Below are positions 19,293 through 27,987 of a DNA stretch of 64,000 nt, piece by piece. The notes below the pieces were generated by a model, which saw nothing but the letters and a program-made list of their open reading frames with translations, made no database searches and was not told where the DNA came from. The position numbers and the translations under genes were made by a program. The stretch is taken from NCBI RefSeq assembly GCF_000147815.2, contig NC_015957.1, forward strand, positions 5,704,001 to 5,768,000, read 5' to 3'. The DNA comes from Streptomyces violaceusniger Tu 4113. Its GTDB lineage: Bacteria > Actinomycetota > Actinomycetes > Streptomycetales > Streptomycetaceae. Position 1 is the first letter of the stretch, and the number at the start of each line of letters is the position of its first letter.

Positions 19293-20915
19293 ATGACGAC
19301 GACACCGAAGACCACGGGCAGCACACCGCCGGAGTCCCGGGTGAGCCGCCGGGGGCTGCTGGGCGCGGCCGGCGCGGCGGCGGCCGGTGCGGGCGCCTTG
19401 ATGTCCCAGCAGGAGGCGGTGGCGGCCTCGCCCATGCTGTGGACCCGGCCGGAGCGCTCCGGGATGCCGCCGGTGAGCGGGCTGCATCTGCAGTTCGGGG
19501 CCGACGCCGCCCGGGAGGTCGTGGTGTCCTGGCGGACACCGGTCCCGGTGAGACGGCCACGTGTCATGTTCGGCACCCCGGCCCATGGCATGGGCACCGA
19601 GGTCACCGCGCGGACCACCTCCTACCAGGACGCCAAATCCCAGCAGCGCATCTACGTCCAGCACGCCCGGCTGAGCCGGCTGCGCCCCGGCACCGGCTAT
19701 GTCTACGCCGCCGTCCACGACGGGGCGACCCCGGAGGCGGGGTCGTTCCTGACCGGGCCGAGTGGCCGGGCACCGTTCACCTTCACCAGTTTCGGCGACC
19801 AGGGCACGCCCACGGTGGGCAAGCTGAACGGCCCCAAGCCGCCGAAGATCACCGAGAAGCTCACCTATCTCAACGACAACCTGGGCTCGCCGTACGCCAA
19901 TGACGTGACCACCGCCGTCGAGCGGGTCGCGCCGCTGTTCCATCTCATCAACGGCGATCTGTGCTACGCCGATCTGTCCGAGGACCGGCTGCGCACCTGG
20001 TCGGACTGGTTCGACATGACCAGCCGGTCCTCGCGGTTCCGGCCGTGGATGCCCGCGGCCGGCAACCACGAGAACGAGCTGGGCAACGGGCCGATCGGGT
20101 TCGCCGCCTACCAGGCGTACTTCTCGCTGCCCGGCAACGGAGGCGACGCCGAGACCCAGGGGCTGTGGTACGCCTTCACCGTAGGCTCGGTGCGCGTCGT
20201 GAGCCTGGCCAATGACGACGTGGCCTATCAGGACGCCGGGAACACGTATGTGCGGGGCTATTCCGGCGGGGCCCAGCGGCGCTGGCTGGAGGCCGAGCTC
20301 GCCCGGGCCCGGGCCGACCGGGACCTCGACTGGATCGTGGTCGTCATGCACCAGGTGGTCGTCTCCACGGCCGACCACCCGGGCAACGGCGCCGACCTCG
20401 GCATCCGGCAGGAGTGGCTGCCGCTCTTCGACACCTACGGCGTCGACCTGGTCGTCTGCGGCCATGAACACCACTACGAGCGCTCCCACCCGATCCGTGG
20501 CCGGGAGCCCAACGACACCATGACGCCGACCCCCGCCGCCACCCGGACCGATCTGGTGGACACCACCGAGGGAACCGTCCATATGGTCATCGGTGGCGGT
20601 GGCACCTCGGTCCCGTCGATGGACGTCCTGTTCGACACCCCGCGGTGCAATGTCATCACCAGTGTCGGAACCACCGGTGCGAATGGCCATAAGACCCCGG
20701 TCTATGTGACGGAGGCGGCCCCGTGGTCGGCGGTGCGCGACCGGGTCAACCCCTACGGCTTCGCCGCGTTCTGTGTCGACCCCGGCACCGAACCGGGCGG
20801 CCTCACCACGATGTCGGTGACCTATTACGCGGTCACCGGGCTCTACGGCCGTATCGAACCGGTGGACACCTTCACGCTCCGGCGGACCCGCGGCGACGGT
20901 GAGGGCATGAGGTGA
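19293..20915 (+). CDS. Tat-exported purple acid phosphatase
   Basis: 540-residue secreted metallophosphoesterase. The Tat signal has VSRRGLLGAAGAAAAGAGAL. An N-terminal fibronectin-like domain (about 50-170) precedes the catalytic domain. All five metal-binding blocks of purple acid phosphatases can be found: TSFGDQGTP, LINGDLCYAD, AGNHENE, VVVMHQVVVS and VVCGHEHHYERSHP. It probably releases phosphate from organic esters outside the cell. The ATG at 19293 (MTTTPKTTGS) is chosen because it gives a correct Tat peptide; the longer open frame is antisense to the MarR gene. It is followed 24 bases later by a DUF3662 gene. Confidence 0.93.
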   Translation: MTTTPKTTGSTPPESRVSRRGLLGAAGAAAAGAGALMSQQEAVAASPMLWTRPERSGMPPVSGLHLQFGADAAREVVVSWRTPVPVRRPRVMFGTPAHGMGTEVTARTTSYQDAKSQQRIYVQHARLSRLRPGTGYVYAAVHDGATPEAGSFLTGPSGRAPFTFTSFGDQGTPTVGKLNGPKPPKITEKLTYLNDNLGSPYANDVTTAVERVAPLFHLINGDLCYADLSEDRLRTWSDWFDMTSRSSRFRPWMPAAGNHENELGNGPIGFAAYQAYFSLPGNGGDAETQGLWYAFTVGSVRVVSLANDDVAYQDAGNTYVRGYSGGAQRRWLEAELARARADRDLDWIVVVMHQVVVSTADHPGNGADLGIRQEWLPLFDTYGVDLVVCGHEHHYERSHPIRGREPNDTMTPTPAATRTDLVDTTEGTVHMVIGGGGTSVPSMDVLFDTPRCNVITSVGTTGANGHKTPVYVTEAAPWSAVRDRVNPYGFAAFCVDPGTEPGGLTTMSVTYYAVTGLYGRIEPVDTFTLRRTRGDGEGMR

Positions 20916-20939
20916 TCCGTATCGGGAACGCGGGAGGGC

Positions 20940-21344
20940 ATGCAGAAGCTGAACCGATGGGAACGGGCGATAGAGCGCTGGGAGGAATCGCTGCTGGCCA
21001 AGGTGGTCCGCAGCGAGCCCGTGGAACTCCTCGGCGCGCTCAAACGTGAATGCGACAGCCACGCCGTGGTGTGCGGACCGACCCGGGTGGTCGTGCCCAA
21101 CGTCTACGACGTCGAGCTGGCCGACGCGGTCCATGAAGAGCTCACCCGGCGTGGCTGTCAGGTGGGACAGGAGCTGACGGACCGTCTGGTGCGTCATGCG
21201 GAGGACAAGGGCTATGAGTGGGCCGGCCCGCTCACCGTGCGCGTCTCCCGGTCCGGCCGGGTGCCCAACGGCAGGTACCGGGTGGCGGGCCGGCCCATGG
21301 CCCATATCCGCGCGGACACGTTCGCCGACGCGCCGGCCTGGTGA
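20940..21344 (+). CDS. Orphan DUF3662 (FhaA N-terminal-type) protein
   Basis: 134-residue soluble protein matching the N-terminal domain of FhaA: RWERAIERWEESLLAKVVRS, PVELLGALKRECDSH, RVVVPNVYDVELAD, and GYEWAGPLTVRVSRSG. In FhaA this domain precedes a C-terminal FHA phosphopeptide-binding domain that links Ser/Thr kinases to cell-wall synthesis. Here the protein stops after the DUF3662 domain, with no FHA. No kinase or division gene is near. Its role is unknown; it may act as a stand-alone interaction module. Confidence 0.8.
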   Translation: MQKLNRWERAIERWEESLLAKVVRSEPVELLGALKRECDSHAVVCGPTRVVVPNVYDVELADAVHEELTRRGCQVGQELTDRLVRHAEDKGYEWAGPLTVRVSRSGRVPNGRYRVAGRPMAHIRADTFADAPAW

Positions 21345-21451
21345 CGAGCTTGTGCGTGGTGGGCGGCCGACCCTGAAAGACCCGAGCCTGGTCTGACGGT
21401 GTCGGGGTCTCATGCGCCCACTGTGCGGCGGCCCGGCCAAGAGCGGAAAAA

Positions 21452-21470
21452 GCTTGCGGAAGGCGCAAGC
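21452..21470 (+). promoter_or_regulatory. CTTGC/GCAAG-type operator of XRE regulator
   Basis: Inverted repeat GCTTGCG-N5-CGCAAGC ends 7 bases before the ATG of a decayed XRE regulator gene. CTTGC..GCAAG palindromes near the start are common in autoregulated XRE/cupin regulator genes. Confidence 0.6.
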
Positions 21471-21477
21471 CTGCTCC

Positions 21478-21660
21478 ATGACCGACAATCTCAATGCCGT
21501 CCTCGACGTGGTCGGGCCACAGCCGCGCGCCATCCGCAAGCAGCACGGATCGCGCTGGAGCAGCTCGCGGAGCTGACGGGCATGTCCGTCAGCACGCTGT
21601 CCAGGATCGAATCGGGCCGGCGGCGCCCGACGCTGGCCGTGCGTCGGTGTGAACCCAGGG
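21478..21660 (+). pseudogene. XRE-family regulator remnant
   Basis: The first about 22 codons read MTDNLNAVLDVVGPQPRAIR, typical of XRE-cupin regulators. The frame then shifts near 21540, and the next frame continues with IALEQLAELTGMSVSTLSRI and ESGRRRPTL, a canonical HTH_3. The similarity ends abruptly at about 21640, so the ligand-binding domain has been lost. The upstream operator is intact. A frameshift plus truncation marks it as dead; the neighbour it once controlled is not obvious. Confidence 0.75.
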
Positions 21661-21750
21661 GCGCACGGTGACGGTGGAGTGAACCGGAGGGCGGCGATAG
21701 GCGGGTGGAATCGGGACCGGTCCCCGGGACCCGGGTCTACGGTTCCCGCC

Positions 21751-22698
21751 ATGCGGATCACATGGAGACTCGTCCTCGGCTTCCTCGCCGTCTCGGTCCT
21801 CGCACTCCTGGCCGCCCTGGCGAGTCCGTCGTGGCCCCGGGAGCGGGGCGCGGACGGCGGCTCGGGCGCCGCCGCGCCGACGGGGTCGCCCGCCACCGTG
21901 CGGGGCGCCGCGCCCTGCACCCTGCACGCCACCACCCCACGGGAAGCGGCGCGCCGGGCGAAGCCGGGCGACACGGTCTGCTTCGACGGCGATCTGTCCC
22001 GGCAGCGGCTGGTCATCACCAGGGGCGGAAGCCGGGAACACCCGATCACCTACGCCGGGGGCGGGGACGCCGTGGACGGCATCACCATCGAGGCCGACGA
22101 TGTGATCGTCGAGGGGTTCCGGTCCGTCCGCCCGGAGGCGCCCGGGATCGAGCTGACCGGCCACCGCGTCACCGTGCGGAACAACACCGTGATCGGCCCG
22201 CGGGGCGGGGACGGCGACGGTATCCGGTTCTTCGGCGACGACCTGACCATCGCGCACAACACCGTCCGCGACACCGACAACAGTCATGGCCGGCACGCCG
22301 ACTGCATGCAGACGTTCGCCAGCGACACTCCGCCCAGCCATCGCGTGCGGATCGAGGACAACCGCTGCGAGAAGGTGGACAACATGTGCCTGATGGCCGA
22401 GGGCCCGAACGACGGCGAGGGCGACGGCCGGGGCACCACCTCCGACTTCACCATCAGAGGCAACCACTGCGAGACGCTGCGCGCCTCCCAGGCCCTGATG
22501 TTCGAGGACGTGCAGAACGCCACCATCACCGGCAATGTGTTCGCCGCCCCCACCGACCACGCCATCGGCCTCGCCTACCACTCGACCGGCGCCCGGGTCG
22601 ACGGCAACACCCTCCACTCCGGTATCCGCTACGAGGTGGGCATCGACGATTCGTCCAGGGCGGGTTACCGGGGCCCCGAGCCGGGCGGACTGCCGTAG
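21751..22698 (+). CDS. Exported right-handed parallel beta-helix protein
   Basis: 315-residue protein. A Sec-type signal or anchor, LVLGFLAVSVLALLAALAS, spans residues 6-24. The remainder has successive short beta-strand rungs with asparagine-rich turns: VRNNTVIGP, IAHNTVRDTDNSHG, IEDNRCEKVDNMCLM, IRGNHCETLR and ITGNVFAAP. This is the pectate-lyase/PbH1 fold of polysaccharide-binding or cleaving proteins. The catalytic site is not clear. It may be tethered at the membrane. The ATG at 21751 begins the hydrophobic segment. It is convergent with the catabolic operon at 22775. Confidence 0.82.
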   Translation: MRITWRLVLGFLAVSVLALLAALASPSWPRERGADGGSGAAAPTGSPATVRGAAPCTLHATTPREAARRAKPGDTVCFDGDLSRQRLVITRGGSREHPITYAGGGDAVDGITIEADDVIVEGFRSVRPEAPGIELTGHRVTVRNNTVIGPRGGDGDGIRFFGDDLTIAHNTVRDTDNSHGRHADCMQTFASDTPPSHRVRIEDNRCEKVDNMCLMAEGPNDGEGDGRGTTSDFTIRGNHCETLRASQALMFEDVQNATITGNVFAAPTDHAIGLAYHSTGARVDGNTLHSGIRYEVGIDDSSRAGYRGPEPGGLP

Positions 22699-22720
22699 GA
22701 GCCTCTGGGAGGAGGGGCCA

Positions 22721-22756
22721 GGGGGGGCGGGGGCCCGGGGTTCTCCCGCTCCCCCC
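22721..22756. terminator. GC-rich hairpin between convergent genes
   Basis: The G-run with CGGG at 22721-22731 can pair with CCCGCTCCCCCC at 22745-22756 with one bulged base. It separates the beta-helix gene from the isomerase gene. Confidence 0.45.
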
Positions 22757-22774
22757 GGTGAGCGGGACGCCCGG

Positions 22775-23569
22775 TCATGTGGCGCCCGCCGCGTCGCGTG
22801 CCGCCGCCAGATCGGCCACCAGGCGTTCCTCGACCGGGACGCCGGAGTCGGAGTACTGCCCGGACAGACACACCGGGCCCGTGTAGCCGAGCTCCGCCAA
22901 GTGGCCGAGCGCCGCCGACCAGTCGGCCAGCCCGTCGGGGCCCGGCACGAACCAGGGTTTCCAGTGCCCGCCGACGGCTCCGGCTGCCGGTTCGGTGCGC
23001 ACATGGATGACGTTCTTGAGGTTGACGATGCCGAGCCGCTCGGCGACCAGGGGCAGGGTGACCCGCGGATCGTCGCCCGCCAGCGCGTCATGGGCGGCGT
23101 CCCAGATCACCCGGAAGTGCGGGGCCGGCAGGCCGTCGAGGAGGTCCATCACCCCCAGTGCGGAGGACACATAGCGCCCGTGGTGCGGCTGCACCCCGAC
23201 CTGGACGCCGTACCGCTCCGCGAGGGGCGCCGCGTCCTCCAGCCGCTTCCGTACCCGGCGGACCGAGGCGGCATAGCCGTCGGGGCCCAGCTCGGCCATG
23301 ACCCGGATCATCGGCACCCCCGCCTCCCGGCAGGCCGCGAAGACGGGTTCGCCGAGATCGCCGGCGACGCTGATCGCCTCGACGCCCTCGGCCCGCAGCC
23401 GCGCGGTGAACTCCGGCAGCAGCCGTCCGGCCTCGGCCGGGGTGACGTAGGCGGTGTCCCGGACCGGGATCTCGGCACCGGCGAAACCGAGGCCGGAGAT
23501 CAGCGGGCCCAGGGTTTCGCCGGGCAGTGCGGACCACGGTTTGGTGAAGACGGACCAGAGAAATGTCAT
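22775..23569 (-). CDS. Sugar phosphate isomerase/epimerase family (TIM barrel)
   Basis: 264-residue xylose-isomerase-like TIM barrel protein, a family that includes inosose dehydratases, hydroxypyruvate isomerases and 3-keto sugar epimerases. Landmarks are VGVQPHHGRYVS near residue 140, FRVIWDAAHDALAGDDPR near 175, and a late NLKNVIHVRTEP that would carry metal-ligand residues. It is the last of six codirectional genes, only 4 bases after the second permease, so it acts on whatever the ABC importer brings in. The exact reaction is not decidable. Confidence 0.82.
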   Translation of the reverse strand: MTFLWSVFTKPWSALPGETLGPLISGLGFAGAEIPVRDTAYVTPAEAGRLLPEFTARLRAEGVEAISVAGDLGEPVFAACREAGVPMIRVMAELGPDGYAASVRRVRKRLEDAAPLAERYGVQVGVQPHHGRYVSSALGVMDLLDGLPAPHFRVIWDAAHDALAGDDPRVTLPLVAERLGIVNLKNVIHVRTEPAAGAVGGHWKPWFVPGPDGLADWSAALGHLAELGYTGPVCLSGQYSDSGVPVEERLVADLAAARDAAGAT

Positions 23570-23573
23570 GGTG

Positions 23574-24434
23574 TCAGCGGCCTCCGAGCCCGCTCATGGT
23601 GATGCCTTTGACGAACCAGCGCTGGGTGAGGAAGAAGAGCACGATGAGCGGCACGGTGGTGATGGCGGCCGCCATCAGCAGCAGATTCCACTGGGTGCCG
23701 TTGGTGGACTGGAACACCTGGAGGCCGACCGCCGCGGTCCTGGTGGAGTCGCTGTTGGATATCACCAGCGGCCAGAGCAGGTTGTTCCACTGGCTGATGA
23801 ACTTGAACACCGCGAGGGTGGCGATCGCCGGGACGGCGAGCGGGATGATGATCCGGACGAAGGTCTGCCAGCGGTTCGCCCCATCCAGGCGGGCGGCTTC
23901 CTCGTAGTCGCGGGGAACGCCCAGGAAGAACTGACGGAGCAGGAACACCCCGAGCGCGGTGAAGGCGTGCGGCAGGATCATCCCGGGCCAGGTGTCCACT
24001 CCGTGCATCTTCGCCACCAGGATGAACTGCGGGATCAGCGTGACCTGCGAGGGGATCATCAAGGTGGTCAGATACACACCGAACAGCACGCTGCGGCCGC
24101 GGAAGCGGAGCCGGGCGAAGGCGTACGCGGCCAGCGCCGCGGTGGCCGTCTCCAGAAGTGCCGTACCGCCGGCGAAGATGATGGTGTTCAGCAGATAGCG
24201 GCCCAGGGGGACGAGGTCGAAGGCGCGGCCGATGTTCTCCGGATGCCAACTGCCGGGCCACAGCGACGGCCGCGCCGCCATCGACTCGGTGTCGGACTGG
24301 AAGGCCACCAGCACCATCATCACGATGGGGGTGAGGGTGACCGCGGTGACCAGGAAACAGGTGAACACCAGCAGCCGCCGGGCCGCCACGGGCGAGCGGC
24401 GCAGCGCCGCGAGCGCGGGAACGTCAGAGGTCAT
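23574..24434 (-). CDS. ABC sugar transporter permease (MalG type)
   Basis: 286-residue inner-membrane permease with about six hydrophobic segments. The EAA loop that contacts the ATPase reads EAARLDGANRWQTFVRIII near residue 195. The C-terminus has RWFVKGITMSGLGGR, typical of MalG/LacG homologues. It overlaps the preceding permease gene by 11 bases. No ATP-binding subunit is encoded in the operon; as often in streptomycetes, a shared MsiK-type ATPase encoded elsewhere probably energises it. Confidence 0.93.
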   Translation of the reverse strand: MTSDVPALAALRRSPVAARRLLVFTCFLVTAVTLTPIVMMVLVAFQSDTESMAARPSLWPGSWHPENIGRAFDLVPLGRYLLNTIIFAGGTALLETATAALAAYAFARLRFRGRSVLFGVYLTTLMIPSQVTLIPQFILVAKMHGVDTWPGMILPHAFTALGVFLLRQFFLGVPRDYEEAARLDGANRWQTFVRIIIPLAVPAIATLAVFKFISQWNNLLWPLVISNSDSTRTAAVGLQVFQSTNGTQWNLLLMAAAITTVPLIVLFFLTQRWFVKGITMSGLGGR

Positions 24435-25377
24435 AGTGCACCAGCCTCCGCTGGAGCAGGAACTGCGCCGCGGTGATGACCACGATGAACGCGAACAGCA
24501 CCATCGATTGCGCGGCCGCGTAGCCCTGCTCGTAGTTCTCGAATCCGGTCCGGTAGATGTACATCACGAGCGTGGTGGTGCTGGTTCCCGGCCCGCCGTC
24601 GGTCATCACCAGGGCCTGGTCGAAGACCTGGAAGGAGCCGATGATCGAGGTGACGACGGTGAAGAACACCGAGGGCGACAGCAGGGGCAGCGTCACCTCG
24701 CGGAAGGTCCGCCAGGGCGAGGCCCCGTCCACCTTGGCGGCCTCGTAGAGCTGTTGCGGAATGGCCTGCAGCCCGGCGAGGAAGATCACCATGCCGAAGC
24801 CGAAGCTCTTCCAGACACTCATCACGATCAGGGCGGGCATGGCCCAGTCGTCCGAGATCAGCCAGGCCGGCCCGTCGATCCCGAAGACCCCGAGCACCGC
24901 GTTGATCAGCCCGTCGTGCGGGATGTAGAGCCAGACCCAGACGAAGGCCACCGCCACGGTGATCGTCGCGTAGGGCAGCAGAAGCAGCGACCGGAACACC
25001 GCCATGCGCCGCAGCCCCTGATTGAGCAGCAGCGCCAGTCCCAGGCTGACCAGCAGCGTCAGCGGCACACTGACGAAGGTGAAGTACGCGGTGTTGCCGA
25101 GCGCCGACCAGAAGGTGTCGTCCGGTCCGAGCCGGGTGAAGTTGTCCAGTCCGATGAAGCGGGGCGGGCTGAACAGATTCCAGTCCAGAGTTGAGATCAC
25201 TCCGGCCGCGATGACCGGTCCGGCGGTGAAGACCAGGAATCCGGCCAGGCTCGGCAGGAGGAACAGCCAGGCGGCGAGCGTCTCCGAGCCGTGCCGCCGG
25301 GACCGGCGGCCACGGAGCGGGCCACGCGGTGTTCGCCGTGGCGTCGCGGTCGCCGCGGTGCGGGTTGGGGCAGCCAT
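24424..25377 (-). CDS. ABC sugar transporter permease (MalF type)
   Basis: 317-residue permease. A basic N-terminus is followed by LAAWLFLLPSLAGFLVFTAG and five further membrane segments. The EAA loop is YEAAKVDGASPWRTFREVT near residue 215, followed by LPLLSPSVFF. This is the CUT1 family partner of the next gene. It follows the solute-binding protein gene by 12 bases and overlaps the second permease gene by 11. Confidence 0.93.
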   Translation of the reverse strand: MAAPTRTAATATPRRTPRGPLRGRRSRRHGSETLAAWLFLLPSLAGFLVFTAGPVIAAGVISTLDWNLFSPPRFIGLDNFTRLGPDDTFWSALGNTAYFTFVSVPLTLLVSLGLALLLNQGLRRMAVFRSLLLLPYATITVAVAFVWVWLYIPHDGLINAVLGVFGIDGPAWLISDDWAMPALIVMSVWKSFGFGMVIFLAGLQAIPQQLYEAAKVDGASPWRTFREVTLPLLSPSVFFTVVTSIIGSFQVFDQALVMTDGGPGTSTTTLVMYIYRTGFENYEQGYAAAQSMVLFAFIVVITAAQFLLQRRLVHYDL

Positions 25378-25389
25378 CGTGATCCTCCC

Positions 25390-26703
25390 TCAGGTGGCCT
25401 GGCGGACGGCGTCCCGGTGCTGGCGCATCAGGGCGTTCAGCCGTGGCATGACACCGTCGATCGCGTCGCCGGCGCTCCTCTGGCCGAGGAAGGCCCGGGG
25501 CAGGTCCTGGGCCAACAGCAGCCGGACGCGGTTCCAGTTGGTGGTGACGTCGAAGGGATGGCCACCGGCCACCTCGCCCTTGAGGATCCGCTGGACGATG
25601 CCGAGGTTGGCGGGCGGCGGTTCGAACGCGCTCGCGGCCGAGAGCCGCGCCGGGTTGTTGCGCCCGGCCCGTGCGTAGATGTCCAGCGCCCCCGTGCTGG
25701 TGAGGGTCTTCAGCAGCCGCCACGCCAGGTCGAGATCGTCGCCTTTGACCCCCGAGGGGATGGCGAAGCTGGAGCCCGACACCCGCGGCTTGCTTCCCGC
25801 CGGGCCCGCGGGGAAGGGGACGATGTCCCATTCGAAGGATGCTTTGCGGACGTTGAGCACCTGCCAGGGGCCGTTCTGCATGAAGGCCACGTTGCCCTGG
25901 AGGAAGTTGGCGAGGGAGGCGCCGGAGGCGTTCTGGGTGACCAGGTTGTCGATCGGCGGGGTGGCCCGGTCCTTGGTGAACAGGTCGACGACGTAGTGGA
26001 TGGCCTGCATTGCCTCGGGGGCGTCCAGGGGGCTGGTGTCACTGTCTCCATCGACGACATTGCCACCGGCGCAGTAGATCCAGGACACCAGGTCGTCGAT
26101 GGTCGGCGAGCAGGTGAAGCCGTACTGGTCCTTCGGCTTGCTCAGCTCGATGGCCAGCCGCCGGAAGGTGTCCCAGCTCATGGGCACGGTCGGGGACGGC
26201 GGATCGACGCCGTTCCGCTCCAGCAGCGTCTTGTTGTAGTAGAGCACGGTCGGCGCCACATCGAAGCCGATGGCGTAGGTGCGCCCGGCGAACGAGGAGA
26301 TGGACCGGATGGCGGGGTAGAAGTCGTCGAGGTCGAAGTCGGGGTCCGCGGCGATGAGGTCGTCGAGCGGCCGGTGCGCGCCGCGGGAGGCGTAGGTGGG
26401 GATCAGCCAGCCGTTCAGGCCGGTGACCATGCTTGCCGTTCCGCTGACGAGCTGCAGGTCGAGTTTGGTGGGGTAGCCGTCGGAGGGGGTGAGTGTCGAG
26501 GCCGATCTGATGTGCATCCGCCGATCGACGTAATGCCCGAAGTCGCTCCAGACCCGCTGCTCCTCGGGGCTGCTGGACCACATGGACCAGGTGGCCGTGC
26601 CGGGCGGCGGGCCGGAGGAGCAGCCGCTGAGGGCTCCCGCGGTGGCGAGCCCGCCGAGGGCCGCCCCCTTGAGCAGGGCACGACGGGACAAGCTGGAAGA
26701 CAT
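25390..26703 (-). CDS. ABC transporter solute-binding lipoprotein (sugar)
   Basis: 437-residue CUT1-type binding protein. The N-terminus LSRRALLKGAALGGLATAGA then LSGCSSG combines a twin-arginine motif with a lipobox, so it is exported and lipid-anchored at the Cys near residue 28. The core has the family pattern LQLVSGTASMVTGLNGWL, then GRTYAIGFDVAPTVLYYNKT. The ligand is unknown; neighbouring genes suggest a sugar acid or a modified sugar. The ATG at 26703 is chosen because the frame continues open upstream into the antisense of the enolase-family gene. Confidence 0.92.
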   Translation of the reverse strand: MSSSLSRRALLKGAALGGLATAGALSGCSSGPPPGTATWSMWSSSPEEQRVWSDFGHYVDRRMHIRSASTLTPSDGYPTKLDLQLVSGTASMVTGLNGWLIPTYASRGAHRPLDDLIAADPDFDLDDFYPAIRSISSFAGRTYAIGFDVAPTVLYYNKTLLERNGVDPPSPTVPMSWDTFRRLAIELSKPKDQYGFTCSPTIDDLVSWIYCAGGNVVDGDSDTSPLDAPEAMQAIHYVVDLFTKDRATPPIDNLVTQNASGASLANFLQGNVAFMQNGPWQVLNVRKASFEWDIVPFPAGPAGSKPRVSGSSFAIPSGVKGDDLDLAWRLLKTLTSTGALDIYARAGRNNPARLSAASAFEPPPANLGIVQRILKGEVAGGHPFDVTTNWNRVRLLLAQDLPRAFLGQRSAGDAIDGVMPRLNALMRQHRDAVRQAT

Positions 26704-26741
26704 CGTCGTCTCCTCGCTGCTGGGTCGGGGTGCGGCCGGGT

Positions 26742-27872
26742 TCAGAGAAAGGCCAGGTCCAGGGCTTCGGCGCGGATGCGTTCCTCGTCGACCTCGACGC
26801 CGAGGCCGGGTCCGGAGGGGACGGTGGCGGTGGCCGCGACGATGTCCAGGTTCGCCACGTAGAGATCGGTCAGCAGCTCCGGTCCGTTCAGTTCGGCGGG
26901 CAGGGCCAGTTCCAGCTGGCTGAAGAGGTGCAGCGCGGCCGCGAAGCCGATCCCGCAGTCGGTCAGCCCACTGGCCAGCACCTCCAGCCCGCCCGCCAGC
27001 GCGACCTGGGCGGTCTTCAGGGCGTTGCGCAGTCCGCCGGACTTGCAGATCTTGACGACCACCAGATCGGCGGCGTCCAGGCGCAGCGTGCGGGCCAGGT
27101 CCTGGGCGGTGAAGCTGCCCTCGTCGATGGCGACCGGCAGGCCGATCAGATCCCGCACCCGGCGCAGGGCGAGGGTGTCGGTGCCCGGCACGGGCTGTTC
27201 CACGCAGTGGAGGTGCGGCACTTCGCGTACAGCGTCCATCAGCCGGGTCAGGGCGGTCGGCCGGTAGGACTGATTGGCGTCCAGCCACAGGGGTTTGCCC
27301 GCGGCGACCTCCGCGACCGCGGTGATGGCCGCGGTGTCCGCGACGGGATCGCCGCCGATCTTCACCTTGTAGGCGGTGTAGTCCGAGGACTGGAGCGCGT
27401 GCTCGCGGACGGCGGAGGGCTCGCCCACGCCGATGGCCGAGCAGAGCGGAACCGTGTCCCGGAGCTTGCCGCCCAGCAGGGCGTGGACGGGCAGCCCGGC
27501 CAGTTTGCCGGCCGCGTCGTGCAGGGCGATGTCCACCGCGGCCCGGGCGAACGGAAAGCCGTTGGACACCGCGGGGCTCAGCCGGCGGCTCGCCCGGGCG
27601 TGGAACAACTCCACGTCGAACGGGGTGAGTTCGAGCAGGATGGGGGCCAGATGGCGCTTGATGACCACGGCGATCGTCTCGGCGGTCTCGTAGCTCCAAC
27701 TGGGCAGGGCCCGCTGTTCGCCCCAGCCGACGACGCCGTCCTCGGTGGTCAGCTTGACGAAGACGACCGCTCCCGCCTGATCGGGGGTGCCGACGGCGCC
27801 ACTGCCCAGCACGAACCGCCGGGCGAACGGCACGGCCACGGGGAAGACCTCGACCGCCGTGATACGCGACAT
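26742..27872 (-). CDS. Mandelate racemase/muconate lactonizing enzyme family protein
   Basis: 376-residue enolase-superfamily enzyme of the MLE subgroup. The N-terminal capping domain runs to about 125, then a TIM barrel has the catalytic KxK motif in TAYKVKIGG, metal ligands in LWLDANQSY, CVEQPVPG and AIDEGSF, and the opposite-face lysine in VVVKICKSGG. This layout fits cycloisomerases or epimerases rather than dehydratases. Together with the dehydrogenase and isomerase of the same operon it probably processes an imported sugar acid or lactone, but the substrate is open. The ATG at 27872 is chosen; the longer frame reads through repetitive sequence. Confidence 0.88.
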   Translation of the reverse strand: MSRITAVEVFPVAVPFARRFVLGSGAVGTPDQAGAVVFVKLTTEDGVVGWGEQRALPSWSYETAETIAVVIKRHLAPILLELTPFDVELFHARASRRLSPAVSNGFPFARAAVDIALHDAAGKLAGLPVHALLGGKLRDTVPLCSAIGVGEPSAVREHALQSSDYTAYKVKIGGDPVADTAAITAVAEVAAGKPLWLDANQSYRPTALTRLMDAVREVPHLHCVEQPVPGTDTLALRRVRDLIGLPVAIDEGSFTAQDLARTLRLDAADLVVVKICKSGGLRNALKTAQVALAGGLEVLASGLTDCGIGFAAALHLFSQLELALPAELNGPELLTDLYVANLDIVAATATVPSGPGLGVEVDEERIRAEALDLAFL

Positions 27873-27927
27873 GGTGAGTGGCTCCTGTCCAAAAGGTCGA
27901 TGACGCGGACGGTCGGGTACGGAGTGC

Positions 27928-27987
27928 GGAGGTGGCTCAGGAGGTAGCTCAGGAAGTGGCTCAGGAAGTGGCTCAGGAAGTGGCTCA
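27928..27987. repeat. Five tandem copies of a 12-base unit
   Basis: Five consecutive units of GGARGTRGCTCA; units 3-5 are identical. On the coding (minus) strand each unit carries an in-frame TGA, and the one nearest the gene is the stop codon of the 2-hydroxyacid dehydrogenase. The array fills part of the gap before the enolase-family gene. Confidence 0.95.

Noticed and set aside
27928..27987. Possible CRISPR array
   Set aside because: Units are 12 bases and contiguous, without spacers. It is a simple tandem repeat.
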